Below the pieces are notes generated by a model. It did no database searches, was not told the origin of the DNA, and worked only from the letters and a program-made list of their open reading frames with translations. From Rhodoblastus sp963704565 (GTDB lineage: Bacteria > Pseudomonadota > Alphaproteobacteria > Rhizobiales > Beijerinckiaceae): a stretch of DNA of 64,000 bases. Positions 50,954 to 59,298 of the stretch are shown piece after piece. Each line of letters opens with the position of its first letter. Positions within the stretch are counted from its first letter, which is position 1. The stretch covers positions 3,782,001 through 3,846,000 of the forward strand of contig OY969917.1 in the NCBI GenBank assembly GCA_963704565.1, given 5' to 3'. The translations under genes and the position numbers were made by a program.

Positions 50954-53374
50954 GTGAACGACAAGGACTATATCCGCTGGTTCAGCGATCTCGGGGTTGG
51001 TGACGTGGCGCTGGTGGGCGGCAAGACCGCCTCGCTGGGCGAGCTTTACAGCGCGCTGTCCGGGGAAGGGGTGAAGGTTCCCAATGGTTTCGCGATCACC
51101 GCCCAAGCCTATCGTGACGCGCTGACGCAGGCGGGCGCATGGGCGTCCCTGCATCAACTGCTCGATGGCCTGGACAAGAGCGATGTGGATCTTCTGGCCG
51201 AGCGGGCGACGGCCGCCCGCAAGCTCGTCTACGAGGCCACGGGCGGGGCGGCGCTGCGCCGCCAGATCGTGTCCGCCTACCGGAACCTGAAGAAGAAGTG
51301 CGGCGGGGGCGCGCTCGCCGTCGCCGTGCGCAGCTCGGCGACGGCCGAGGATCTGCCCAGCGCCAGTTTCGCCGGCCAGCACGACAGCTATCTGAACGTG
51401 CGCGGGGAGGCGGCCCTGGTCGAGGTGTGCCGGCATTGCTTCGCCTCGATCTTCACGGAGAGGGCGATTGGGTATCGCCTCGACAACGGCTTTGACCACT
51501 TCAAGGTCTACCTCTCTGTAGCGGTCATGAAGATGGTGCGCTCAGACCTGGGCTCGAGCGGGGTGATCTTCACCCTGGACACCGAGACCGGCTTCCGCGA
51601 TGTGGTCTTCGTCACCGGCGGCTACGGTTTAGGCGAAAACATCGTTCAGGGCGCCATCGATCCGGACGAGTTCTATGTGCACAAACCGACCTACCGGAAG
51701 GGCTTTCGGACCGTGCTCGCACGCACGTTGGGGGCCAAACAGCTCAGGATGACCTATGGCGCGGATCCGAAAGGGAGGGCAAGGACCCGGAACAGGCCTG
51801 CCTCGAAGGCCGACAGGGAGCGGTTCTGCCTTTCCGACGAGGAGGTCCTCGCCTTGGCCGGCAATGCGATCACGATCGAGGACCACTACTCCCTGAAAGC
51901 TGGCCGACCCACGCCAATGGACATCGAATGGGCGAAGGACGGCGAGAACGGGGATCTCTATATCGTTCAGGCGCGCCCCGAAACGGTGGCCTCGCGCCGC
52001 GCGGCGGACACCATCCACAACTACGCGATCAAAGGATCAGGCGCGGTCCTCATCGCGGGGCGAGCGGTCGGCGAGAAGATCGCGACCGGGGTCGCCCGGG
52101 TCATCTCCTCAACTGACGAACTGGACACCTTCCAGCCCGGCGAAATTCTGGTGGCCGAAACCACCACGCCCGACTGGCAGCCGGTGATGAAGACGGCTGC
52201 GGCGATCGTCACCAATCGCGGCGGGCGCACGTGCCACGCGGCGATCGTGGCGCGCGAACTCGGCGTGCCGGCGGTCGTCGGGACCGGTGATGGGACCTCC
52301 AAGATTCGCACCGGCGAGACGGTCACCGTCTCCTGCGCGGAAGGCGATGTCGGGAAGGTCTACGAGGGCGCCGTTCCCTTCGAAACCTCGACGATCGACC
52401 TTAGTAACCTGCCCAAGCCGAAGACCGAGATCATGGTCAATCTGGGCGATCCCGACCTGGCCTTCCGCACGGCGGAGCTTCCCTGCGCCGGCGTCGGCCT
52501 GGCGCGGATGGAGTTCATCATCCAGGAGCATATCGGGATCCATCCGATGGCGCTGGCCGAGCCGGCCAAGGTCAAGTCGGCGAAGGCAAAGGCGACAATC
52601 GCGCGAGCGACCCGGGGCTATCCGCAACCGGCGGACTTCTTCATCGAGCGGCTCTCGGAAGGGGTGGGGACGATCGCGGCGGCCTTCTACCCGCGCCCGG
52701 TGATCGTCCGTCTGTCGGACTTCAAGACCAACGAATACGCCCGCCTGATCGGCGGCGCGGGCTTCGAGCCGAAGGAAGACAACCCGATGCTGGGTTTCCG
52801 CGGGGCGTCGCGCTACGACCATCCGGCCTATGCCGCGGGCTTCGCCTTGGAATGCGCGGCCTTGCGTCGGGTGCGCGAAAAGATGGGCCTGACCAATCTG
52901 AAGGTCATGGCGCCTTTCGTACGCCGCGAGGAAGAGGCGCGGCGGGTGATTGCAGCGATGGCGCGCAACGGCCTGAAGCGCGGTGAGGGCGGTCTCGAGA
53001 TTTTCGTCATGTGCGAAATCCCCAGCAACGTCATCCGCATCGACGCCTTTGCGAAGCTGTTCGATGGCTTCTCCATCGGCTCCAATGACCTGACTCAGCT
53101 GACCCTCGGCGTGGACCGCGACTCGGAAATCGTCGCCTTCGACTTCGACGAGAGAGATCCGGCCGTGATGGAGATGCTGCGGCTGGCCGTGACCGGCGCG
53201 AGGCGCAACAGCCGCCATGTGGGCATCTGCGGCGAGGCCCCCGCGAATTATCCGGAGATCGCGGCGGCCCTGGTGGGTTGGGGCATCGACTCCATGAGCG
53301 TCAACCCTTCCAGTTTGATTGATGCGCTAAAGGCCGCGGCGGACGCTGAGCGCCATTTCGCCGCCGCGGAATAG
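50954..53374 (+). CDS. ppsA: Phosphoenolpyruvate synthase
   Basis: The 806-aa enzyme converts pyruvate, ATP and water to PEP, AMP and phosphate. An N-terminal ATP-grasp domain (DVALVGGKTASLGELYSAL, AVAVRSSATAEDLPSASFAG) is followed by the swivelling phosphohistidine domain (GGRTCHAAIVARELGVPAVV, catalytic His). The C-terminal PEP-binding barrel (GVGLARMEFIIQEHIGIHP, FKTNEYARLIGG, catalytic Cys in GICGEAPANYPE) completes it. The GTG at 50954 is preferred because AGGAGG lies 6 bp upstream; the frame also extends back through the repeat. It fits the energy-conservation theme with pta and ackA. Confidence 0.95.
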   Translation: MNDKDYIRWFSDLGVGDVALVGGKTASLGELYSALSGEGVKVPNGFAITAQAYRDALTQAGAWASLHQLLDGLDKSDVDLLAERATAARKLVYEATGGAALRRQIVSAYRNLKKKCGGGALAVAVRSSATAEDLPSASFAGQHDSYLNVRGEAALVEVCRHCFASIFTERAIGYRLDNGFDHFKVYLSVAVMKMVRSDLGSSGVIFTLDTETGFRDVVFVTGGYGLGENIVQGAIDPDEFYVHKPTYRKGFRTVLARTLGAKQLRMTYGADPKGRARTRNRPASKADRERFCLSDEEVLALAGNAITIEDHYSLKAGRPTPMDIEWAKDGENGDLYIVQARPETVASRRAADTIHNYAIKGSGAVLIAGRAVGEKIATGVARVISSTDELDTFQPGEILVAETTTPDWQPVMKTAAAIVTNRGGRTCHAAIVARELGVPAVVGTGDGTSKIRTGETVTVSCAEGDVGKVYEGAVPFETSTIDLSNLPKPKTEIMVNLGDPDLAFRTAELPCAGVGLARMEFIIQEHIGIHPMALAEPAKVKSAKAKATIARATRGYPQPADFFIERLSEGVGTIAAAFYPRPVIVRLSDFKTNEYARLIGGAGFEPKEDNPMLGFRGASRYDHPAYAAGFALECAALRRVREKMGLTNLKVMAPFVRREEEARRVIAAMARNGLKRGEGGLEIFVMCEIPSNVIRIDAFAKLFDGFSIGSNDLTQLTLGVDRDSEIVAFDFDERDPAVMEMLRLAVTGARRNSRHVGICGEAPANYPEIAAALVGWGIDSMSVNPSSLIDALKAAADAERHFAAAE

Positions 53375-53889
53375 CGTCCGCGCCGATGCGACCCGCGGGT
53401 GACGCGCATTGTGGCGGCGCTGGCCGAACGGCTGGTCTGTCCCGATGAACGGGCGAAGTTGACGCCGGAACCCGGCGTCAACCCTGTCTGGAGTTTCCGT
53501 TCCTTGCGAATCGGAAGAATGCTCTAGCTTATTGTTTCAACGCATATTCTTGTCCAAAAAGTCTGCAACTTTTTGGGAATATGCTCTATAGCGCAGAAAC
53601 GCCCGTCGCCGTCGAGAACTCGATCGCAACAATCCGGCGACGGCTCACCGTCGCGCTGGCGCGGAACCTCCTGCGCTGCCCCTGTCGCCCGGCGCGCCAA
53701 CCAAAAAAACAATGCGGGGATCATCGTGACGCCGTAAAATCAAGTCGCCGTCGCAATAATGATCTCCCGGCGCCGGACCTGCATGGGCGCCGCGCGATGG
53801 GAGTGACATTAGCCGGCGCCGAACCGGTCAAACAGCGTCGGAAGCTCCTCACGCCGCCTTTCGTCCAAGGTTTCCCAAGCGGCGCCACG
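53375..53889. other. Intergenic region with repeat R3
   Basis: Contains repeat R3. A minus-strand frame near 53585-53727 (MIPALFFWLARRATG) might be the tail of a lost membrane transporter, but the evidence is thin. Nothing else is recognised. Confidence 0.4.
53491..53586 (+). repeat. ~97-bp dispersed repeat, copy R3
   Basis: Begins GAGTTTCCGTTCC, ends GGGAATATGCTC, same orientation as R1 and R4, with a few substitutions. It lies 117 bp after ppsA. Confidence 0.88.
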
Positions 53890-54285
53890 TCACTTCTGAG
53901 CCGTCATCAGGTCAGCCGCCTTGAAATAAGCGCGGGCATGAGCGAGGAGAACGCCGTCGGTCGGATGATCGACGGTCTCGATCCCGGCGACATGGGCCAT
54001 CATCGTCGGAGCGTAGCGCGCGATATGTTTGACCAGCGCCGTTTTCGCCACGCCGGGGCCGGTGATCAAGATCGCCTTCGATCCGCCGATCGCGTCGACG
54101 ACGGCCGAAAGAAAGGCCTTGTCCTCGGGTGAATGGCCGCTGCCGATGGCGTTGGCCTTGTGATGAATATGAACATGCGGATCGTCCGGCCGCATGACAA
54201 GGCGATCCGCTTCGGCTGCGCTGAAATGAAAGACGCGGGCCTCGCGATGATCGATCCATACGACGCTATGATTGTGTTCGGTCAT
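53890..54285 (-). CDS. Translational-machinery-like protein (eRF1-type fold)
   Basis: The 131-aa product starts MTEHNHSVVWIDHREARVFH, a pattern seen in alphaproteobacterial proteins named translational machinery protein and related to bacterial eRF1-like domains. A His cluster (HVHIHHKANAIGSGH) and ILITGPGVAKTALVKHI follow. The latter looks like a loop of the same fold rather than a true P-loop, since GPGVAKT lacks the GKS/T. Function unknown. Confidence 0.75.
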   Translation of the reverse strand: MTEHNHSVVWIDHREARVFHFSAAEADRLVMRPDDPHVHIHHKANAIGSGHSPEDKAFLSAVVDAIGGSKAILITGPGVAKTALVKHIARYAPTMMAHVAGIETVDHPTDGVLLAHARAYFKAADLMTAQK

Positions 54286-54318
54286 GGATTTGTTCCTGCC
54301 TTCTCGCTATCGGCGGAA

Positions 54319-54340
54319 ACCGCGGGCAAAAGCCCGCGGT
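54319..54340. other. Strong hairpin between two leftward genes
   Basis: ACCGCGGGC-aaaa-GCCCGCGGT, nine perfect pairs. No T-run follows on the minus strand, so it is more likely an mRNA-processing or attenuating stem than a terminator. Confidence 0.6.
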
Positions 54341-54357
54341 CCCGGTTGAACGCCAAG

Positions 54358-54576
54358 TCAGTCGTGGCCACGACCGTCATCATGGTGGTGGTGGTGGTGA
54401 TGGTGATGGTGGTGGTGGTGGTGGTGATGATAATGGTCGCGATCACCGTGATGATGATGGTGGTGATGCTCCATCGGCATCGGCTCGGCCGCCGGCGCGG
54501 GCTCGGCCGAAGCGGCGAACGGCGCAAAAGCGAGCGCGGACGTCAGAATGGCGGCGGCAAAAAATGTCTTCAACAT
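54358..54576 (-). CDS. Secreted poly-histidine protein
   Basis: The 72-aa product has a signal peptide (MLKTFFAAAILTSALAFAPF...SAE), a short AEPAPAAEPMPM linker, then two His blocks: seven His, GDRDHY, and sixteen His in a row, ending DDGRGHD. About one third of the mature protein is histidine, so binding of nickel, copper, cobalt or zinc in the periplasm is very likely. The DNA is a CAC/CAT tract prone to slippage, so the His number may vary. Confidence 0.8.
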   Translation of the reverse strand: MLKTFFAAAILTSALAFAPFAASAEPAPAAEPMPMEHHHHHHHGDRDHYHHHHHHHHHHHHHHHHDDGRGHD

Positions 54577-54707
54577 TGGGTTTCCTTTCGAGGATCGTTC
54601 CGCCCGGCGCGGGAGGAACGTTCAGGGTCGGCGCTGGAAACGCTTTCGAGCGCCAATGGTTCGAAAATGTCCTTCGTCGTCGTTGGCTCCTTTCGTCGAT
54701 AAGCTTT

Positions 54708-55250
54708 TCATTTCGGCTGGGACGCCGGCTTTTCCGTGATGGCGCTGAGCACGGATCGCATGTCGAGGGCTTGACCCATGGTTTCAGCTTCCGGGTCGAG
54801 CCGATCGCGAATGTTTGGGTCGTCGCGACGCGATTGTTCCAGAAGCTGGATGACCTTCGCGATCTTTTGCTCGCTCAGGATCGCCAGCTCCAGAATGAGC
54901 ATTTCCCGCTGTTGGCCCAATTCGTCCTCGCGTTCCTGCGCGACCAGGATCAGGACGACCATGCACAAGGAGACCAGCGAAACCGCTTCGGCCAGCCATG
55001 TGAAAGGCGGCGGATCGATTGCGCGAAAGCCAAGCGCGATCAACATCATATTCAGGGCGATCCAGCCGAGGACAAGAAAGCCGATCGAGGCGATGAACCG
55101 GGGCCTGCCAAGAAATTTCGCGACGCGGTCGACGCTGCGTTAAATCGGCGTCGCATTCTCCCGATGCTCGGCGCGAAGCTTCGCAATCGACGAGATGGTC
55201 TCGTCGATGTGGACGGAAAATATCCGCGCCGCGCCTTTCAATTCAGCCAC
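54708..55250 (-). pseudogene. DUF1003 membrane protein gene with an in-frame stop
   Basis: From the GTG at 55250 the minus strand encodes VAELKGAARIFSVHIDETIS and KLRAEHRENATPI, then a TAA at 55140-55142. The same frame continues RSVDRVAKFLGRPRFIASIG, two membrane helices, FTWLAEAVSLVSLC, REDELGQQREMLILELAILS and EQKIAKVIQLLEQS. The second part is the DUF1003 core, with the conserved RxxELxxQ motif. No good start codon follows the stop, so a single point change probably inactivated the gene, unless the first helix is made from a remote start. Confidence 0.8.
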
Positions 55251-55622
55251 AATCAGTCCTCGTCGCGAGATCGAGCATGCGCTTTCCTTTTCATATCTCT
55301 GGATCGGAAGTCCCCGACGGGATCGTCACCATTTCCCCCGACGGCTTGATCGCGCTCGTCCTGTTCCCGCCGACATATTCGAGCAACGACGGCGGGCCAA
55401 ATGACCGCGCCGCCGACAACGGACCGGCGCACGAAAACACCTTCGCGGCCGGGGCGCTTCCGGTCGATCTGGCGGAAGAACGCAAAACCATGACGCGCCA
55501 AGGCCAGATCAGGCGCCAAGGCGGCGATGAAGGACAGCCTCGGAATGTACTCACGGCGCTTGTCCTTCAAAGCGGCGGCTTCGGCGAAGGCGGCCGCGCC
55601 GCCGAACGCGTTCCTGTCGGCC
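55251..55622. other. Stretch without a supported gene
   Basis: Long frames exist on both strands, but none shows a recognisable domain. A minus-strand frame ending at 55253 has membrane-like patches (GVFVRRSVVGGAVIWPAVVA) and could be an eroded gene. Confidence 0.35.
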
Positions 55623-55667
55623 TGAGTAGTTTCCGATCCTGCCACGACGAAGGGGCGGGTCTATGCT
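55623..55667 (+). promoter_or_regulatory. TTCCGA box with TATGCT -10
   Basis: TGAGTAGTTTCCGA at 55623-55636, 25 bp, TATGCT at 55662-55667. Upstream of the intact DUF3775 gene. Confidence 0.65.
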
Positions 55668-55807
55668 GCCTTCAGCCGCGACGCACGAAGCCGCCCCATT
55701 ACCGCGCATCGCTTTTCGACGTTCGTGGCCGGGCGCGATCCCATGGCGTCGCCGCGTCGCCGCGCTTTCGTTCTAAGCCTGGGGCGGCGATCGGAAAGTT
55801 GAACGAG

Positions 55808-56242
55808 ATGCTGCGCGAAAACGAACCCGAAATGCCGGAAATCAACACGGACAAAGTCTGTTTCGTGGTGACGAAATCGCGTGAGCTGCTGTCTGAGGAC
55901 GTCGGCGCCGAACGCGACAATTCCAACCCGACCGACGACGGCTTTGCCGTCGTTCTGACCGACGCCGGCGATCGGCCGGCGCGGCGGGAGCTGGTCGAGT
56001 TCATCGAGGGTCTCGATGCCGGCGAACGTGATGCGCTTGTCGCTCTGGTCTGGATAGGCCGCGGCGATTTCGAGGGTTCCGACTGGCGCGCGGCGCTCAA
56101 ACTGGCCCGCGAGCGGCGCGAGGTCGACATCGCCAAATATCTGCTGGGGATTCCCTTGTTGCCCGATTATCTGGAAGACGCGCTTTCCGCCTTCGATCAA
56201 TCCTGTCGCGGCTTCGAGGAGCGGGAAGAGCCGGGAATCTGA
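55808..56242 (+). CDS. DUF3775 family protein (intact copy)
   Basis: The 144-aa soluble acidic protein reads MLRENEPEMPEINTDKVCFV, then KSRELLSEDVGAERDNSNPT, VELVEFIEGL-like LVEFIEGLDAGERDALVALV and AKYLLGIPLLPDYLEDALSA. This is the DUF3775 pattern, a family common in alphaproteobacteria with no known activity. A degenerate copy lies at 43572. It is convergent with cbpM-cbpA. Confidence 0.85.
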   Translation: MLRENEPEMPEINTDKVCFVVTKSRELLSEDVGAERDNSNPTDDGFAVVLTDAGDRPARRELVEFIEGLDAGERDALVALVWIGRGDFEGSDWRAALKLARERREVDIAKYLLGIPLLPDYLEDALSAFDQSCRGFEEREEPGI

Positions 56243-56290
56243 ACGTTTCCGCGCGCCAGCCGCGCGTCGCCGCGGGATGCTCTCGTCCGA

Positions 56291-56614
56291 TCACCGGCCG
56301 CCTTGGTCCTCGGTCCCGGATGGTCCAGCGGATTGTCCGGATTGCCGGTGAAGCGCCGTCAGAACTTCCGCCATCGCCTTGCGCAAGCCGTGAAGCTGGT
56401 CCAGCAGGTGCAGGACCACGCCGACGCCCTCGGCGTTGACGCCCATGTCGTCGATCAGGTCGCGGATCAATTTCGCCCGCGCCAGATCCGCCTCTGAAAA
56501 GATCGGCTCCCGCGCCGTTTGGCGCGGAATCAACCATTCTTCTTCGATCCAGACTTCCAGCGTCGGAGGGTCGATCTTGGCGCGTTCAAGAAATTCCAGC
56601 TTGGTGATGATCAT
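56291..56614 (-). CDS. cbpM: CbpM-type chaperone modulator
   Basis: The 107-aa protein has a MerR-like winged-helix core (KLEFLERAKIDPPTLEVWIE, EADLARAKLIRDLIDDMGVN, GVGVVLHLLDQLHGLRKAM). CbpM binds the J-domain of CbpA and blocks its cochaperone activity (established in E. coli). Its start overlaps the cbpA stop by 4 bp (56611-56614), so the two are coupled. Confidence 0.9.
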   Translation of the reverse strand: MIITKLEFLERAKIDPPTLEVWIEEEWLIPRQTAREPIFSEADLARAKLIRDLIDDMGVNAEGVGVVLHLLDQLHGLRKAMAEVLTALHRQSGQSAGPSGTEDQGGR

Positions 56615-57504
56615 GGCTGCATGTCCCGGCGCGGATCGTAATTGGCGGGCGTCCAGGCGGCGAGAAAGGCCTCCAGTTCGGCGTTTGGCTGCGTCGGCGC
56701 CATGATCTTGAGTTTGACCAGGAGATCGCCGCGCCCGTCGCGCCGGGGAACGCCCTTTCCTTTCAGCCGGAGAATCGAGCCCGTATTCGATCCTTTCGGC
56801 GTTGTCAGCATGACCGGACCGGACGGTGTCGGCGTCTTGATCTGGGCGCCGAGGACGGCTTCGGCCAAGGTGACCGGAAGATCGAGATGAATATTGTCGC
56901 CGCGCCGGGAAAAGAACGGGTGCGGGTTGATCGAAATCTCCACCAGCGCGTCGCCGGCTTCGCCTTCGCCTGGCGCGGCGGCGCCCTTGCCGCGCAATCG
57001 CAGAACCTGCCCTTCATGGAGACCCGGCGGAATGACGACGTCGAGGGATCCGCCTTCCGGCAGGTTGATCCGCTTGGTCGCGCCATTGACGGCGTCGAGA
57101 AAATTCACCGCCAGGCGGTAGCGCGCGTCCGATCCGCGCGCCTGCCGCGCCTGCCTCCTCAATATTTCCGCGAGGAAGTCGTCGGTATCGAGAAAATCCG
57201 CATAGCCGGACTGGTTCTCGTACCCATGCCCGGCGCCGGCTTGCGTCGCGTAATCCCGGTAATATCGCTCGGGCGGCTTTTCCGCGCCAGACGCGTCGAT
57301 CTCGCCGCTGTCGAACCGCCGCCGTTTTTCCGGGTCCGATAGCAGGTCGTAAGCGCTGGCGACCTCCTTGAAGCGGCTCTCCGCGCCCTTGTCGCCAGGA
57401 TTGAGATCGGGGTGCAGTTTCTTGGCCAGCTTATGGTAGGCCTTGCGGATATCCGCCGGCGCGGCGTCCCGCGCGACCTTGAGAGTTTCGTATGGGTCTT
57501 TCAT
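56611..57504 (-). CDS. cbpA: CbpA-like J-domain cochaperone
   Basis: The 297-aa DnaJ-class protein has an N-terminal J-domain with the HPD motif (KLAKKLHPDLNPGDKGAESR), a Gly-poor linker and two C-terminal substrate-binding domains (LPEGGSLDVVIPPGLHEGQV, LDLPVTLAEAVLGAQIKTPT), ending in AFLAAWTPANYDP. There is no zinc finger, as expected for CbpA rather than DnaJ. It acts with DnaK. Starts at ATG 57504. The first 24 codons are duplicated as a relic at 43868. Confidence 0.93.
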   Translation of the reverse strand: MKDPYETLKVARDAAPADIRKAYHKLAKKLHPDLNPGDKGAESRFKEVASAYDLLSDPEKRRRFDSGEIDASGAEKPPERYYRDYATQAGAGHGYENQSGYADFLDTDDFLAEILRRQARQARGSDARYRLAVNFLDAVNGATKRINLPEGGSLDVVIPPGLHEGQVLRLRGKGAAAPGEGEAGDALVEISINPHPFFSRRGDNIHLDLPVTLAEAVLGAQIKTPTPSGPVMLTTPKGSNTGSILRLKGKGVPRRDGRGDLLVKLKIMAPTQPNAELEAFLAAWTPANYDPRRDMQP

Positions 57505-57606
57505 TGGCCCTCCGCCTCGGCCGCCCTGGAAATGCGCCTTTCGCCAGGCGCGCCGGTTCCGCTCAGAATGGCGCCGAAACGCCGGGAAAGGGCCGCGATA
57601 TTTCGC

Positions 57607-57620
57607 TGAGTCGTTTCCGA
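57607..57620 (+). promoter_or_regulatory. TTCCGA box upstream of broken PRC-barrel copy
   Basis: TGAGTCGTTTCCGA, with TATCGT 27 bp downstream, same arrangement as at 44044. Confidence 0.6.
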
Positions 57621-57693
57621 GCCTGTCGTCGCGGGCGCGCCGGCGCCTATCGTCCGGCAAGTGGAAAAGGAATGCAATCGCAAGGCCTCGACA

Positions 57694-57921
57694 ATGCTCA
57701 AGCTCGGATCGACCCTTAGAGTATCCGTTCCTTCGGAATCGGAAGAAGTCTCTAATGCATTATTTTAACCCATATTCTTGTCCAAAAAGTCTGCAACTTT
57801 TTGGGAATATGCTCTTAAGGGCTACGCCATGGAGGCGAAAGACGGCGCGATCGGAAACATCGCCGATTTCCTGTTCGACGACAGGACATGGCTGGCGCGC
57901 TGGCCGGTCGTCGACACCTCA
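57694..57921 (+). pseudogene. PRC-barrel gene, copy 2, interrupted by repeat R4
   Basis: The start MLKLGSTL is followed by repeat R4; afterwards KGYAMEAKDGAIGNIADFL and FDDRTWLARWPVVDT continue the PRC-barrel seen at 44133. Removing R4 plus one TTA rejoins the frame exactly (ACC CTT AAG GGC TAC). After the Thr codon near 57920 homology ends and unrelated DNA follows, so the second PRC domain is gone. Confidence 0.88.
57719..57814 (+). repeat. ~97-bp dispersed repeat, copy R4, inserted in a gene
   Basis: Begins GAGTATCCGTTCC and ends GGGAATATGCTC. TTA flanks it on both sides (57716-57718 and 57815-57817), a target-site duplication. This shows that the repeat is, or was, a mobile miniature element. 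Confidence 0.9.
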
Positions 57922-57968
57922 AGGCCGAGCGCGAAAGACGTCTCCGCGAAGACAATTCGCGGGCGCGG
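57922..57968 (-). pseudogene. Fragment of a gene like the one at 48066
   Basis: The DNA resembles 48202-48248 over 47 bp; the minus strand reads RIVFAETSFALGL against RVVFADTSIALGL. It is fused to the end of the broken PRC-barrel gene. The following 58000-58156 contains a further open plus-strand frame of unknown origin. Confidence 0.65.
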
Positions 57969-58191
57969 TATTTGTTTTGCCTCGCGTCGTCGGGGCGCTC
58001 GGATTCGACCCGCCCTCATCGTCTGACTTCACCTCCGGCGCCGCCTTCATTTACCCAGGCGGCGATTTGCGCCTCGACTTCAAAAGAGGCGCCGCGCTCG
58101 CGCGACAGCGCAAATCGAAACCGCGCGAAGACGACGCCGCCGAATCGCTCCGGTGAGAGTTCAAATCGCGGTTTGGTCGACCGGCGCCCGT

Positions 58192-58671
58192 TCATTGCGG
58201 CGCCCTATGGGATTCGACGGGCCAGAGCTGCTGATCGACGCCGCGCGAAATCTCGGTGAACAAATCGGCTGTTTCCGGATCGCCGTAAGTCGCCGCCTCG
58301 GCGATGGCGTCGCGTGTCAATTCGCCGAAGGCCGCAAGGGCGCCCGAAACGGCGAAGACATGGTCCTTTTCATTGGCGATTCCGAACGGATAGCGCGTGA
58401 GAAAGCTGCGCTCCGCCGCGTTCCGCACGGCGCCCTGCGCGGTCCCGCCCAAGCCGCCGGCGCGCTCGGCGATGAGATCGGCAAAGCCGGCGGCCTCAGT
58501 GGCCACTTTGTCGAACAGGGTGTGAATGGCGATGAAACCCGGCCCGCGCACGTTCCAATGCGCCTGTTTCATTTGCGCCTGCGGATCGATCGCCGCCGCC
58601 AGACGCCTGTTCAGGAGCCCAACGGATGGAGCGTGGATGTTTTCCGATAAAGTGTTGCGTGTCGGCTGCAT
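58192..58671 (-). CDS. dps: Dps-family DNA-binding ferritin-like protein
   Basis: The 159-aa protein has the Dps helical bundle: LLNRRLAAAIDPQAQMKQAH, the ferroxidase-site residues in QAHWNVRGPGFIAIHTLFDK (His, Asp) and FDKVATEAAGFADLIAERAG (Glu), and a late ETADLFTEISRGVDQQLW. It oxidises and stores iron, limits Fenton damage and compacts DNA during starvation. It is read leftward and stands alone. Confidence 0.93.
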   Translation of the reverse strand: MQPTRNTLSENIHAPSVGLLNRRLAAAIDPQAQMKQAHWNVRGPGFIAIHTLFDKVATEAAGFADLIAERAGGLGGTAQGAVRNAAERSFLTRYPFGIANEKDHVFAVSGALAAFGELTRDAIAEAATYGDPETADLFTEISRGVDQQLWPVESHRAPQ

Positions 58672-58849
58672 GGCAGGGTCTCCAGGTTGAGGGAAGAGGC
58701 GGCGGCTCCGTGATCGGCGCCGATCGACGCTCGGAAAGGGGCAGCGACGAGAACCTCTCGATGACGTCGGACGCTAGGCGACGGATGGCGGCGTCGGAAG
58801 CGTCGGAAATGACTCATGCCGCCCCCGCCAGGCGAAAAACCGCTCGCGT
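58672..58849. other. Short intergenic gap
   Basis: Nothing recognised between the response regulator and dps genes. Confidence 0.4.
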
Positions 58850-59230
58850 TCAGGGGGCCGGGGTCGTGGTCAGCGCGGACTGGATGGCGAGCACCAGATC
58901 GAGTTCGAAATAGGGCTTCTGCATCACGGTCGCATTTGGCTTGAGCGTCCTGACGGCCTTGGCGTCGCCGGTGACGTAAATGTGGGGAACGAGGCCGCTT
59001 GCCGTGATCGCATCGACCGCGCCAATGCCGCTCCCCTGCTGCAAATGCGCGTCGACGATCATCAGGTCCGGCCTGGACCTGCGGGCGGCGGCGACGGCCC
59101 CGCTCTCGCTGGATTCGCTGGCGCAAACCTCATGGCCGAGCGCCTCGATCAGTTCGGCGAGCAGGCCGGCGATAATGCTGTCGTCTTCCACGATCATCAC
59201 GCGGAGCTTTTTCACTGGATAAATCCTCAT
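58850..59230 (-). CDS. Single-domain response regulator
   Basis: The 126-aa CheY-like receiver has acidic residues in VMIVEDDSIIAGLLAELIEA, the phosphorylated Asp in LMIVDAHLQQG, Thr in IYVTGDAK and Lys in VMQKPYFELDL. There is no output domain, so it must work through protein contacts or phosphotransfer. No histidine kinase gene is adjacent in the window. A TTCCGA box with a good -10 lies upstream. Confidence 0.92.
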   Translation of the reverse strand: MRIYPVKKLRVMIVEDDSIIAGLLAELIEALGHEVCASESSESGAVAAARRSRPDLMIVDAHLQQGSGIGAVDAITASGLVPHIYVTGDAKAVRTLKPNATVMQKPYFELDLVLAIQSALTTTPAP

Positions 59231-59298
59231 GGCGCTCCGCCCACGCCACCCAGCGCCTCGTCGTTCATCGGCGCCGCGGAAGAGTTTTTGACTGCTGA

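Noticed and set aside
53585..53727. Possible tail of an RND or other membrane transporter (MIPALFFWLARRATG)
   Set aside because: Too short and without upstream helices; the similarity is generic to membrane proteins.
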